Shown here: piece after piece, positions 53,149 through 61,073 of the stretch
Position numbering within the stretch: the first letter of the stretch is position 1
Layout: each line of letters opens with the position of its first letter
Notes under the pieces: model-generated
What the model was told of the DNA's origin: nothing
What the model saw: the letters and a program-made list of their open reading frames with translations, nothing else
The model's database searches: none
From: Streptomyces sp. NBC_00287
Lineage (GTDB): Bacteria > Actinomycetota > Actinomycetes > Streptomycetales > Streptomycetaceae
DNA: 64,000 nt
Direction: 5' to 3'
Assembly (NCBI RefSeq): GCF_036173105.1
Contig: NZ_CP108053.1
Coordinates: 7,998,001 to 8,062,000 of the forward strand
Translations under genes and position numbers: made by a program

Positions 53149-54530
53149 CCACGGAGTTCGACCTCGGCGCGCTACTGGCCGAGCGCGGAGCCGAGCGCTA
53201 CGAGCTGCACGGCAAGTATCTGAACCACCAGCTCCCGCGCATGCTGCACACCATCGGCTTCGACAAGGTCTACGAGCGGGCCGAGGGCGCCCACTTCTGG
53301 GACGCGGACGGCAACGACTACCTGGACATGCTCGCCGGGTTCGGGGTGATGGGCCTGGGCCGCCACCACCCCGTCGTCCGCAAGGCGCTGCACGACGTCC
53401 TCGACGCCCAGCTCGCCGACCTCACCCGCTTCGACTGCCAGCCCCTGCCCGGGCTGCTCGCCGAGAAGCTCCTCGCGCACAGCCCGCACCTGGACCGGGC
53501 GTTCTTCGGCAACAGCGGAACGGAGGCGGTAGAGACCGCGCTGAAGTTCGCCCGCCGGGCGACGGGCAAGCCGCGGATCCTCTACTGCGACCACGCCTTC
53601 CACGGGCTGACCACCGGCTCCCTGTCCGTCAACGGCGAGGACGGCTTCCGGGACGGCTTCGCCCCGCTGCTGCCCGACACGGCCCTACCCCTCGGTGATC
53701 TCGACGCCCTGGCACGGGAGTTGAAGAAGGGCGACGTCGCCGCCCTGATCGTCGAGCCGATCCAGGGCAAGGGCGTGCACGAGGCCCCGCCCGGCTATCT
53801 GCGGGCCGCCCAGGAACTGCTGCACAAGCACAAGGCGCTGCTCATCGCCGACGAGGTGCAGACCGGGCTCGGCCGGACCGGGGACTTCTACGCCTACCAG
53901 CACGATGACGGCGTGGAGCCGGACCTGGTGTGCGTGGCCAAGGCGCTTTCCGGCGGCTATGTGCCGGTCGGCGCCACTCTGGGCAAGGACTGGATCTTCA
54001 AGAAGGTCTACTCGTCGATGGACCGGGTGCTGGTGCACTCGGCGAGCTTCGGGTCCAACGCGCAGGCCATGGCGGCCGGGCTCGCCGTGCTGGCGGTCAT
54101 GGAGAACGAGCAGATCGTCGCGAACGCCCGCGCCACCGGCGAGCTGCTGAAGTCCCGGCTCGCCGCACTGGTCGACAAGTACGAGCTGCTCGCCGACGTA
54201 CGCGGCCGGGGCCTGATGATCGGCATCGAGTTCGGCAGGCCCTCCTCGCTGAAACTGCGCAGCCGGTGGGCCATGCTCCAGGCGGCCCGCAAGGGTCTGT
54301 TCGCGCAGATGGTCGTCGTACCCCTGCTTCAGAGGCACCGGATCCTCACCCAGGTCTCGGGCGACCATCTGGAGGTGATCAAGCTGATTCCGCCGCTGAT
54401 CGTCGGGGAGCGGGAGGTGGAGCGGTTCGTCGAGGCCTTCACCGAGGTGATGGACGACGCGCACAGCGGGGGCGGGCTGATGTGGGACTTCGGGAAGACG
54501 CTGGTGAAGCAGGCCGTCGCCAACCGATAG
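53145..54530 (+). CDS. hpnO: Aspartate aminotransferase family protein HpnO
   Basis: A 461-residue class-III PLP aminotransferase. HpnO is thought to convert the ribosyl/aldehyde side chain of hopanoids into aminobacteriohopanetriol. Seen are FFGNSGTEAVETALKFAR near residue 120, LLIADEVQTGLGRTG with the PLP-binding Asp near 230 and the Schiff-base Lys in VCVAKALSGGYVPVG near 265. It is the last gene of the coupled operon. Confidence 0.93.
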   Translation: MTTEFDLGALLAERGAERYELHGKYLNHQLPRMLHTIGFDKVYERAEGAHFWDADGNDYLDMLAGFGVMGLGRHHPVVRKALHDVLDAQLADLTRFDCQPLPGLLAEKLLAHSPHLDRAFFGNSGTEAVETALKFARRATGKPRILYCDHAFHGLTTGSLSVNGEDGFRDGFAPLLPDTALPLGDLDALARELKKGDVAALIVEPIQGKGVHEAPPGYLRAAQELLHKHKALLIADEVQTGLGRTGDFYAYQHDDGVEPDLVCVAKALSGGYVPVGATLGKDWIFKKVYSSMDRVLVHSASFGSNAQAMAAGLAVLAVMENEQIVANARATGELLKSRLAALVDKYELLADVRGRGLMIGIEFGRPSSLKLRSRWAMLQAARKGLFAQMVVVPLLQRHRILTQVSGDHLEVIKLIPPLIVGEREVERFVEAFTEVMDDAHSGGGLMWDFGKTLVKQAVANR

Positions 54531-54534
54531 CGCC

Positions 54535-54585
54535 TTGCCTCTGGCCGTATTGCCTCTGAGGCAAGAAATTTGCCGCAGAGGCAAA
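54535..54585 (+). promoter_or_regulatory. TTGCC...GGCAA operator array before the XRE/cupin gene
   Basis: A near-perfect set of symmetrical sites: half-site TTGCCTCTGG at 54535-54544, perfect palindrome TTGCCTC-T-GAGGCAA at 54550-54564, and TTTGCC-N5-GGCAAA at 54569-54585. These sit 20-70 bp before ATG 54606, which starts an XRE/cupin-type regulator remnant. Such regulators commonly autoregulate through TTGCC/GGCAA sites, so I read this as its operator and promoter. Confidence 0.65.
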
Positions 54586-54605
54586 CCTTCGGCTGAATGG
54601 AGAGC

Positions 54606-55178
54606 ATGAGCTCTCCCGAGACCGGGCCGGTCGACGACCTGCCCCTGGTGGCGCCGCAGCTCCGTGCCCTGCGACGCCGGGCCGCCCTCACCCTGGAGGC
54701 CGCGGCCCGCTCCGCCGGTCTGTCGCCGGCCGCGCCTGACGGAGCGGAAACCAGTCGTATCGCTCCGTGACGCACCTGATACGCTCGGTGGCCCATTGGG
54801 GGTGACAGCCAAGTCCCCAATGATCCGAGTGAGTCCCGTACTTGCTCCGGCGGCCGGAAGGGTCGTCGTCGGACAGGATGACCTGTCAAACTCCCCGGAG
54901 TGATCCAGGGGAGAATCTCCCGGCTCAGTCGGGAGAGAACTTCAAGGTACGACCGTCTCGGAGCCGATGAGACAGTTGCCGACGGGGACGCGGCGCGCAG
55001 GCGCTGCCCGTCCGCGTCCCGTCCGGCACCGGGCGACAGCGCCCACTTCGACTCGCTCACCCCGCACCGCATCGCCGCCCTCGACGCGGACGGGGTCGAG
55101 CTCCTGTTCGTCCACACCCTGCTGCAGAGCCCCACGGCCGCACTGTGCCTGGGCCCGACCCCTGGAGAGCTGCCATGA
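54606..55178 (+). pseudogene. Broken XRE-family regulator with C-terminal cupin
   Basis: The N-terminal fragment (ATG 54606) reads PLVAPQLRALRRRAALTL, then EAAARSAGLSPA, the first two helices of an XRE HTH, but then diverges and stops at 54770. Another frame (GTG 54900 to TGA 55178) gives GADETVADGDAARR and then GDSAHFDSLTPHRIAALDADG ending in LLQSPTAALCLGP, which matches the end of cupin-type XRE regulators. The recognition helix and most of the cupin are missing. The middle (about 54735-54973) is a hairpin-rich stretch unrelated to the gene. ATGA coupling to the DUF6126-like gene remains. Confidence 0.7.
54756..54973 (+). other. Hairpin-rich block inside the broken regulator
   Basis: Five perfect inverted repeats follow one another: CGTATC/GATACG (54756-54783), CATTGGGG/CCCCAATG (54794-54822), GACAGG-ATGA-CCTGTC (54872-54887), TCTCCCG/CGGGAGA (54916-54936) and GTCTC/GAGAC (54955-54973). 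Codon bias is lost in all frames. The block could be a structured RNA, a promoter region moved in with an insertion, or the scar of a mobile element. I do not recognise a known RNA family. Confidence 0.5.
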
Positions 55179-55297
55179 GCGACATGGAGGAGAAGTTCCC
55201 GCGCGCCCTGTGGGTTCGGCTGATCATCTACCTGGCGGTGGGACACGCCTTCGCCGCGTTCATCTACCTGCTGTTCGAGCTCGGCGCCAAGCAGTAG
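55175..55297 (+). CDS. DUF6126-like 40-residue single-span membrane protein
   Basis: ATG at 55175 overlaps the TGA of the regulator remnant (ATGA). The peptide starts MSDMEEKFPRALWVRLIIYL, has one hydrophobic helix through AVGHAFAAFIYLLF and ends ELGAKQ. From memory, small proteins of this form follow XRE/cupin regulators in many streptomycetes and are listed as DUF6126. GGAG at 55163 provides the ribosome binding site. Function unknown; with a damaged upstream gene, its expression may have changed. Confidence 0.75.
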   Translation: MSDMEEKFPRALWVRLIIYLAVGHAFAAFIYLLFELGAKQ

Positions 55298-55306
55298 CCG
55301 CTGGGC

Positions 55307-56092
55307 TCAGTCGAGCAGCCGGTCCCGCAGCCGCTCGCGGATCTCGGGGGTGAGCCCCAGCGCCTGCTCCAGGTAGGTGTCGACGTTGCCCCAGGTCGCC
55401 TCGATGGTGTCGAAGGCCGCCGTGAGGTACTCGGCGCGCGCGTCGAACAGAGGGCTGAGCAGCTCCATGACCTCGGGGGTGTAGGTGTTGTTGCGCTGCA
55501 CCTTGTAGCGACGGTGCTTGGCGTTCGACTCCAGGTAGTCGGCGAGGATCGCCTCGCGCTCGACGCCCAGGGCGAGCAGCGTCACCGCGATGGACAGGCC
55601 GGCCCGGTCCTTGCCGGCCGCGCAGTGCATCAGGGCCGGGACGCTGTCCTCGGCGAGGGAGTGCAGCACCTGGGAGTGCTCGGCGGTGCGCTCCTTGACG
55701 ATCGTGCGATATGACTCGATCATCCGGTTCGCGGCTTTGCCGTCGTCCAGGATCTCCCGCAGCTGCTCGATCTCGCCGTCGCGGACCATCTTCCAGAACT
55801 CGGCGCCGTCCGCGGGGTCGGTCAGCGGGAGGTTCACATTCCGGACACCCGGCAGCTCGACGTCGGGGCCCTCCAGCTTCTGGTCCGCTGCGTTGCGGAA
55901 GTCGAAGATCGTGTGCAGGCCGAGGGAGTCGAGGAACGCCGCGTCCTGTTCGGTCGCGTGCGCGAGGTGGCCGCTGCGGAACAGCACTCCGTGCCGCACC
56001 CGCCGTCCGTCCGTGGTCGGCAGCCCGCCCACATCACGGAAGTTGCGCACTGCGGCCAGCTCGGGCTCGGTCGACGGGACCTGCTGCGTCAC
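55307..56092 (-). CDS. Tyrosine-protein phosphatase (DSP/PTP-like, LipA/MptpB type)
   Basis: A 261-residue phosphatase of the Y_phosphatase3 family. The P-loop HCxxGxxR is HCAAGKDRAG near residue 154, with the family's N-terminal NFRDVGGLPTTDGRRVRHGVLFRSG. It hydrolyses phosphotyrosine, possibly also phosphoinositides as MptpB does. GTG at 56092 was chosen because GGGAGGAG lies 5 bases upstream; the open frame goes on to 56200 without that support. It ends 9 bp after the DUF6126-like gene on the other strand. Confidence 0.9.
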   Translation of the reverse strand: MTQQVPSTEPELAAVRNFRDVGGLPTTDGRRVRHGVLFRSGHLAHATEQDAAFLDSLGLHTIFDFRNAADQKLEGPDVELPGVRNVNLPLTDPADGAEFWKMVRDGEIEQLREILDDGKAANRMIESYRTIVKERTAEHSQVLHSLAEDSVPALMHCAAGKDRAGLSIAVTLLALGVEREAILADYLESNAKHRRYKVQRNNTYTPEVMELLSPLFDARAEYLTAAFDTIEATWGNVDTYLEQALGLTPEIRERLRDRLLD

Positions 56093-56524
56093 TTGGGCTC
56101 CTCCCACCGGATCCCGCCGACTCGGCTCGCCGACGGGCACGCCTCGACGATACGACATGAGTACTGGCCGGCCATTGAATGAGGCAAAACGGGCGAACAA
56201 CGTTGAAACCCTGCTGATTCATCGCGGGTTTACTGGTCGACCTTGATGTGACACTTCGCCGCCTGCGTCGCTTCTGAGTGTTCTGTCCGAATTGCAGCCT
56301 TCATTCCAACTCGCTCTGGAATAAAGGAGTGTGGAGCATCGTCACGTGAGCAGCGTCATATTCGTGACCGAGCGTCGCCCGTCATGTTCACGTAATTCAG
56401 GCGGTTTTCAAGGGCATTTGCCGGAACCGGGCATGCCTTAATGCACAGAAAGTGACTGGGAATTCTCACAAGGGATCAAGAGGTATGCCTTCGGGTGGAA
56501 CCTTCTGCTTGTCCCTTTGCGTCT
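56093..56524. promoter_or_regulatory. Divergent promoter region upstream of the c-di-AMP leader
   Basis: This 430-bp stretch has no gene and is clearly less G/C-rich than its surroundings. It contains the palindrome TCACGTGA at 56342-56349 and GGAAC at 56423, which resembles a SigE-type -35 element, with a TTAATG tract some 17 bases later. It must carry the promoter for the riboswitch-controlled transcript. Individual promoter elements are only tentative. Confidence 0.35.
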
Positions 56525-56700
56525 TGGTCGCTTACGTTCGCCACCAATCCGAGCGGACGCCGAATCCTGCCACTGCTCGGAATCCGCACACACTCACCCG
56601 TACATGGCAGGAGCGGGGGACCCACAGGCACCACCGCCTGGTCCGGTCTCCGGAACAGGCTTGGGGTCAAGTCGCGCCCAGCGCGCGGCCGGACATCTCC
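56525..56700 (+). ncRNA. ydaO/yuaA-type c-di-AMP riboswitch
   Basis: The leader carries the conserved blocks of the c-di-AMP-sensing ydaO class in order: GCCGAATCCTGCC at about 56561, GGCAGGAGCGGGGGACCCA near 56605 and CTTGGGGTCAAGTC near 56660. In Streptomyces this RNA precedes genes for resuscitation-promoting and cell-wall-lytic enzymes, as here (LysM/M23 gene at 56749). High c-di-AMP is expected to reduce expression. Boundaries are approximate; recognition is from memory of the consensus. Confidence 0.85.
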
Positions 56701-56748
56701 AGTCCGAACCCGACAGCTCACCTCGTAGGCGCCGGAGAGGAATTCGCC

Positions 56749-57690
56749 ATGCCCGCGAAGGGTAAGCACCGCCGTCCCAAGACCTTGCGCTTCACCCGCT
56801 CGATCGCCGTCGCCGGAACCGGTGGCGCCGCGCTCGCCCTCCCGTTCCTGGGAGCCACCGGCGCCCACGCGGCCCCGTCGCAGTCCGTTTCGGAAAAGGC
56901 CGTTCAGTCGGTCCAGTCGGCTCAGACCGCGGACAAGAAGGCGGCCGAGAAGAAGGCCACCAAGAAGAAGGCAGTCGCGAAGACGTACACGGTGCGGTCG
57001 GGGGACTACCTTTCGAAGATCGCGAACGAGCAGAACGTCAGCGGTGGCTGGGAGAAGCTCTACCAGGACAACCGTGAGGCCGTCGGCGACGACCCGGCGC
57101 TGATCCACCCCGGCCTGAAGTTGTCGATCGGCAAGAAGGCCGCGACGACGGACACCGCCGAGAAGCCGGCTGCCAAGTCCTCCGCGAAGTCCTCTTCGAA
57201 CTCCGCCAAGTCATCGGAGGCTTCGCAGTCCGCCGAGTCCAAGGCGACCACCACCACGCAGGCCGCCCAGTCCTCCGCCAGTGGCTTCACCGCTCCGGTC
57301 TCCGGCTCCGGCGTCGGCACCGCTTACAAGGTCGCGGGCAGCATGTGGTCCAGCGGCTACCACACCGGCGTCGACTTCGTCGTCCCGAGCGGTACCTCCC
57401 TGAAGGCCGTGGGCGCGGGCACCGTCGTCTCGGCCGGCTGGGCGGGCGCGTACGGCAACCAGGTCGTCATCCAGCTCGCCGACGGCCACTATGCGCAGTA
57501 CGCCCACCTGTCCTCGCTGTCCGTCTCCAGCGGTCAGTCGGTGACGGCGGGCCAGCAGGTCGGTCTCTCCGGTTCGACCGGCAACTCGACCGGCCCGCAC
57601 CTGCACTTCGAGATCCGCACCACGCCGGACTACGGCTCGGACGTCGACCCGGTCGCCTACCTCAGCTCCAAGGGCGTCTCCGTCGGCTGA
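56749..57690 (+). CDS. Secreted LysM and M23 peptidoglycan endopeptidase
   Basis: A 313-residue exported wall hydrolase. After a twin-charged signal sequence (KGKHRRPKTLRFTRSIAVAGTG as two adjacent parts) comes an Ala/Lys-rich linker, a LysM domain at about 80-130 (YTVRSGDYLSKIANEQ), a Ser/Ala/Lys-rich low-complexity linker and a C-terminal M23 domain. Zinc ligands are in GYHTGVDF (His, Asp) and GPHLHFEIR (HxH). ATG at 56749 has GAGAGG 8 bases before it. Expression is likely governed by the upstream c-di-AMP riboswitch. Confidence 0.95.
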   Translation: MPAKGKHRRPKTLRFTRSIAVAGTGGAALALPFLGATGAHAAPSQSVSEKAVQSVQSAQTADKKAAEKKATKKKAVAKTYTVRSGDYLSKIANEQNVSGGWEKLYQDNREAVGDDPALIHPGLKLSIGKKAATTDTAEKPAAKSSAKSSSNSAKSSEASQSAESKATTTTQAAQSSASGFTAPVSGSGVGTAYKVAGSMWSSGYHTGVDFVVPSGTSLKAVGAGTVVSAGWAGAYGNQVVIQLADGHYAQYAHLSSLSVSSGQSVTAGQQVGLSGSTGNSTGPHLHFEIRTTPDYGSDVDPVAYLSSKGVSVG

Positions 57691-57728
57691 CGGACGTATC
57701 GCTGAAGAACCACCTGCCTGACACGCCT

Positions 57729-57767
57729 CCGAAGGCCGGACCCCCGATCCCCGGGTCCGGCCTTCGG
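57729..57767 (+). terminator. Terminator after the M23 endopeptidase gene
   Basis: CCGAAGGCCGGACCC (57729-57743) and GGGTCCGGCCTTCGG (57753-57767) form a perfect 15-bp stem with a 9-base loop, 39 bp after the stop; TGTTGT follows, a weak U-rich tail. Confidence 0.9.
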
Positions 57768-57831
57768 TGTTGTCCGGCCCTCCGAGGGGTAAGCGCTTTC
57801 TGTCGCTGATCACCCGAAGGAGCCGTGTCCC

Positions 57832-58545
57832 ATGACGACCACACGTAGAGCATTCGGTGCCCTGGCCGCCGGAGCCGCCCTGGCGGCCCTCGCCCCGGCG
57901 GCCGCGAGCGCGTCGCCCCGCCACCGCCGCCTCCTCGCCCGCGACGACTTCCACCATGGCCTCCGTCAATGGGCCGTGGAACTGGAGAAGGGCGGCAGTG
58001 TCACCGCCGCCCGCGGCACCCTGGAGGTCGACGTGCCCGCGGGGGCGACGATCTGGTTCCGGGAGCGGTTCGAAGGCCCGTACGTCCTGGAGTACACCGC
58101 CACACCCGTCTCCGAGGGCGGGGTCAACGACCGGGTCTCCGACCTCAACAACTTCTGGAACGCCGTCGACGTCCGTTCCCCCGACGACCTCTTCGCCACA
58201 CCGAGGGGCGGGGCGCTGGCCGAGTACGACTACCTCAAGACGTACTACTCCGGCTACGGCGCCAACTACAACACCACGACGCGGCTGCGCCGGTACGTCG
58301 GCGAGGCCGGGGTGCGTCCGCTGCTCTACGACTACACCGAGCCGCTGCTGGTGCCGAACGAGCCGAACCGGGTCCGGATCGTCTCCGACGGCCCGACCGT
58401 CCAGTGGTGGAACAACGGGCGGCTCGTCTTCGACTACACCGACCCCGAGCCGTACACGGGCGGGCACTTCGCCTTCCGTACCACCTGGAGTCATTTCCGG
58501 ATCACTGACTTCCGGGTGCGGCGATTGACTCCGTCTGGCGATTGA
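57832..58545 (+). CDS. Tat-exported DUF6250-like protein (possible polysaccharide-lyase-type beta-sandwich)
   Basis: A 237-residue exported protein. The Tat signal TTTRRAFGALAAGAALAAL ends near ASAS (residue 26). The mature part has the pattern WFRERFEGPYVLEYTA, NDRVSDLNNFWNAVD, and EPYTGGHFAFRTTWSHFRI, which matches proteins listed as DUF6250/YesU-like, concanavalin-like sandwich folds found near rhamnogalacturonan or other polysaccharide degradation genes. No catalytic residue can be assigned. The gene follows the M23 terminator and is followed by a 129-bp gap. Confidence 0.75.
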   Translation: MTTTRRAFGALAAGAALAALAPAAASASPRHRRLLARDDFHHGLRQWAVELEKGGSVTAARGTLEVDVPAGATIWFRERFEGPYVLEYTATPVSEGGVNDRVSDLNNFWNAVDVRSPDDLFATPRGGALAEYDYLKTYYSGYGANYNTTTRLRRYVGEAGVRPLLYDYTEPLLVPNEPNRVRIVSDGPTVQWWNNGRLVFDYTDPEPYTGGHFAFRTTWSHFRITDFRVRRLTPSGD

Positions 58546-58674
58546 CGCCTCAACAGCCCTGATCCGAGGTCTATTCCGGAATTGGTGAAGGCTTTAGGAG
58601 TGGCTTATCTCACCGCCCGTCAACCCCTGCCTACGGTCGCGTAGGTCACATTCGAAGGTGAATCATGAGCCGAT

Positions 58675-59493
58675 GTGGCAGACGATTCGAAGAGTGACAA
58701 CAGAGCAGTGATCGGGTCGTACGTGGCGGTGGGGGACAGCTTCACCGAGGGCGTCGGTGACCCCGGCCCGGACGGGGCGTTCGTCGGCTGGGCCGACCGG
58801 TTCGCGGTGCTGCTCGCGGACCGCCGGCCCGAGGGCGACTTCAGTTATACGAACCTGGCTGTACGCGGCAAGCTGCTGGACCAGATCGTGGCGGACCAAC
58901 TGCCGAGGGCCCTTGAACTCGCCCCGGACCTGGTCTCGTTCTGCGCCGGCGGCAACGACATCATCCGGCCCGGCACCGATCCCGACGAAGTCGCCGAGCG
59001 CTTCGAGCGGGCCATCGCCCGGCTCACCGAGTCCGTCGGCACCGTCATGGTGACGACCGGCTTCGACACCCGTGGTGTGCCGGTGCTGAAGCATCTGCGC
59101 GGCAAGATCGCCACGTACAACCTCCATGTGCGGGCCATTGCCGACCGGTACGGCTGCCCGGTGCTCGACCTGTGGTCCCTCAAGACCGTGCAGGACCGGC
59201 GCGCCTGGGACGACGACCGGCTGCATCTCTCTCCCGAGGGGCACACGCGCGTGGCGCTGCGCGCGGGCCAGGTCCTCGGCATGGAGGTGCCGGCCGACCC
59301 GGACCAGCCATGGCCACCGCTGCCGCCGCGCGGCACGTTGGAGGTTCGGCGGGACGATGTGCACTGGGCGCGCGAGTATCTGGTGCCGTGGATCGGGCGG
59401 CGGCTGCGTGGGGAGTCGTCGGGGGACCATGTGACGGCCAAGGGCAGCTTGTCGCCGGACGACATCAAGATGCGGATCGAGTCGGCGGTGTGA
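58675..59493 (+). CDS. SGNH/GDSL hydrolase
   Basis: A 272-residue SGNH-fold esterase/lipase without signal peptide. Block I is VAVGDSFTEGVGD near residue 16 (nucleophile Ser), block III is CAGGNDIIRPG near 89 (Gly, Asn), and block V is DDDRLHLSPEGH near 181 (Asp, His). The substrate is unknown. GTG at 58675 is within the short frame 58665-58697 (ATGAGCCGATGTGGC...), which has the better ribosome binding site (GAAGGTG), so translation may be reinitiated or the start may differ. Confidence 0.9.
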   Translation: MADDSKSDNRAVIGSYVAVGDSFTEGVGDPGPDGAFVGWADRFAVLLADRRPEGDFSYTNLAVRGKLLDQIVADQLPRALELAPDLVSFCAGGNDIIRPGTDPDEVAERFERAIARLTESVGTVMVTTGFDTRGVPVLKHLRGKIATYNLHVRAIADRYGCPVLDLWSLKTVQDRRAWDDDRLHLSPEGHTRVALRAGQVLGMEVPADPDQPWPPLPPRGTLEVRRDDVHWAREYLVPWIGRRLRGESSGDHVTAKGSLSPDDIKMRIESAV

Positions 59494-59672
59494 GGGTGCG
59501 TGGAGCGTGGGTGTGGCTCTGTCGGTAAAGGCGGCGGCCTGAGGTTCCCCGCTGCCGCGTCCGGCGTGCTCGACCAGTGAGGTGACCGCGGGGGAGTGGT
59601 GCACGCGTGCGTGCGGGGCCCGGTGCTGGGATGGGCGCGAACCGTCCCCGACGTCCGGAAGGTCGGCACCGT

Positions 59673-60428
59673 ATGTCCGCACCGCTGCCCCGCACCACCG
59701 CCACGCTCGCCGTCGCCCTCCTCGCCCTCGGCCTGCCGGTCCTCGCCGCCGCTCCGGCGACCGCGCTGACCGCATCCGCCGCCCCGGTCGTACGCAACGC
59801 GCCGGCACCGTCGACCGTCACCGTGACCGGTGTCGGCTCCGCGACCGCCGCCCCCGATCTGGCGCTCGTCAGCGTCGGCGTGGAGGCCGTCGGCAAGACC
59901 GCGCAGGCCGCGCAGGTCGCCCAGAGCAAGGCCGCGAACGCCCTGCTGGCCGCGGTGCGTGAGCGCGGCGTGGCCGAGCAGGATGTCCGTACCGAGGGGC
60001 TGTCCCTCACGCCCGTGTACAAGTACCAGGACGGCAACTCCACGCTGACCGGGTATCAGGCCGCGCAGAACTTCACGCTCAAGGTCCGCACGGTCGCCCG
60101 GACGGGCGAGATCCTCCAGTCCGTCACGGACGCCACGGGCGACGCGGGCCGTATCCACGGGGTCGTCTTCGATGTCGCCGACCGCACCGAACTACGGGCA
60201 CGCGCGCGTGAGGCCGCGCACAAGGACGCGCATGCGAAAGCACTCCAGTACGCCCGGCTGAGCGGACGGCACCTGGGCCGACTGATCTCGCTCACCGAGG
60301 GCGCGTCCGGTGGCCCTTCCCCGGTCCCGGCTCCCGCGGACGTCGCGGGCGGCGGGGCGGGCGTGCCGATCGCGCCGGGTGAGATCCAGGACGACGTCAG
60401 GGTTACGGCCGTGTACGAACTGGTCTGA
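59673..60428 (+). CDS. Secreted SIMPL-domain (DUF541) protein
   Basis: A 251-residue exported protein. The signal peptide is about residues 1-37 (LAVALLALGLPVLAAAPATALTA). The mature region has the SIMPL pattern VTVTGVGSATAAPDLALVSVGVEAVG, NALLAAVRERGVAEQDVRTEGLSLTPVY and GYQAAQNFTLKVR, ending in an extended strand VRVTAVYELV. The family forms ring-like oligomers; BP26 of Brucella is one. Biochemical role unknown. GGAAGG lies 10 bases before the ATG. Confidence 0.9.
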   Translation: MSAPLPRTTATLAVALLALGLPVLAAAPATALTASAAPVVRNAPAPSTVTVTGVGSATAAPDLALVSVGVEAVGKTAQAAQVAQSKAANALLAAVRERGVAEQDVRTEGLSLTPVYKYQDGNSTLTGYQAAQNFTLKVRTVARTGEILQSVTDATGDAGRIHGVVFDVADRTELRARAREAAHKDAHAKALQYARLSGRHLGRLISLTEGASGGPSPVPAPADVAGGGAGVPIAPGEIQDDVRVTAVYELV

Positions 60429-60443
60429 TCCTCGGGCGGCGGC

Positions 60444-61073
60444 TCAGCGGGCCGACGCGGTCAACGCCCCGCGCTGCACTCCCAGTTCGCGCGCCAGTGC
60501 CTCGTCGGCCCACTCCTGGGCACGCGCGTGTGACAGTGCGCCCGGGTAGGACGTCAGCTGGACGGCGAGGCCGTCGAGCAGCGCCGTCAGGCGCAGGGCG
60601 GCGCCCTGAGGGTCGGGGCAGTGGAACTCGCCCGCGGCAACCCCTTCGGCGATGACCTCGGCGATGGCCGCCTTCCACTCCGTGTCGAGGGCCTGGGTGA
60701 CCTCGCGCAGCGCGGGTTCGCGCAGCGCCGCCGCCCAGCCCTCGATCCACAGCCGCCAGCCCTTGGCCTGGCCGGTGGGCGCGTACCAGCGCACGGCGGT
60801 GCGCAGTCGGCGCAGCGCGGTCGTGCGGCGGCCGAGCAGCTTGCGCAGATGGGCGAGGTCGTCCTCGGCGGCGTGGGCGAAGGCGGCTGCGACCAGCTTC
60901 TCCTTGGTGGAGAAGTGGTAGAGCACCAGGGCGTTGCTCACGCCGAGCGCCGAGGCCACGTCGGCGATCCTGACCGCCGCTACGCCCCGCGCCTCGATCT
61001 GCTCGATGGCGGCCCGCAGCAACTCCTCACGCCGCTCCGCCACACTCAACCGCACCCTCGCCACGCGGCTCAC
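60444..61073 (-). CDS. TetR-family transcriptional regulator (BetI-like)
   Basis: A 209-residue regulator. The HTH is IADVASALGVSNALVLYHFSTKEKLVAAAF at about residues 35-65; the C-terminal ligand-binding domain resembles BetI (TALLDGLAVQL). GTG at 61073 opens the frame; later GTG codons are possible starts. It lies on the same strand as the dehydrogenase gene at 61428-62606, separated by a 354-bp repeat region. A 20-bp near-palindrome in that gene's leader (62617-62636) is a likely binding site for a TetR protein. Confidence 0.9.
   Translation of the reverse strand: MSRVARVRLSVAERREELLRAAIEQIEARGVAAVRIADVASALGVSNALVLYHFSTKEKLVAAAFAHAAEDDLAHLRKLLGRRTTALRRLRTAVRWYAPTGQAKGWRLWIEGWAAALREPALREVTQALDTEWKAAIAEVIAEGVAAGEFHCPDPQGAALRLTALLDGLAVQLTSYPGALSHARAQEWADEALARELGVQRGALTASAR

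Noticed and set aside
54535..55300. Insertion sequence inside the XRE gene
   Set aside because: No transposase, no terminal inverted repeats bounding the block and no obvious target duplication; kept only as an unexplained block.
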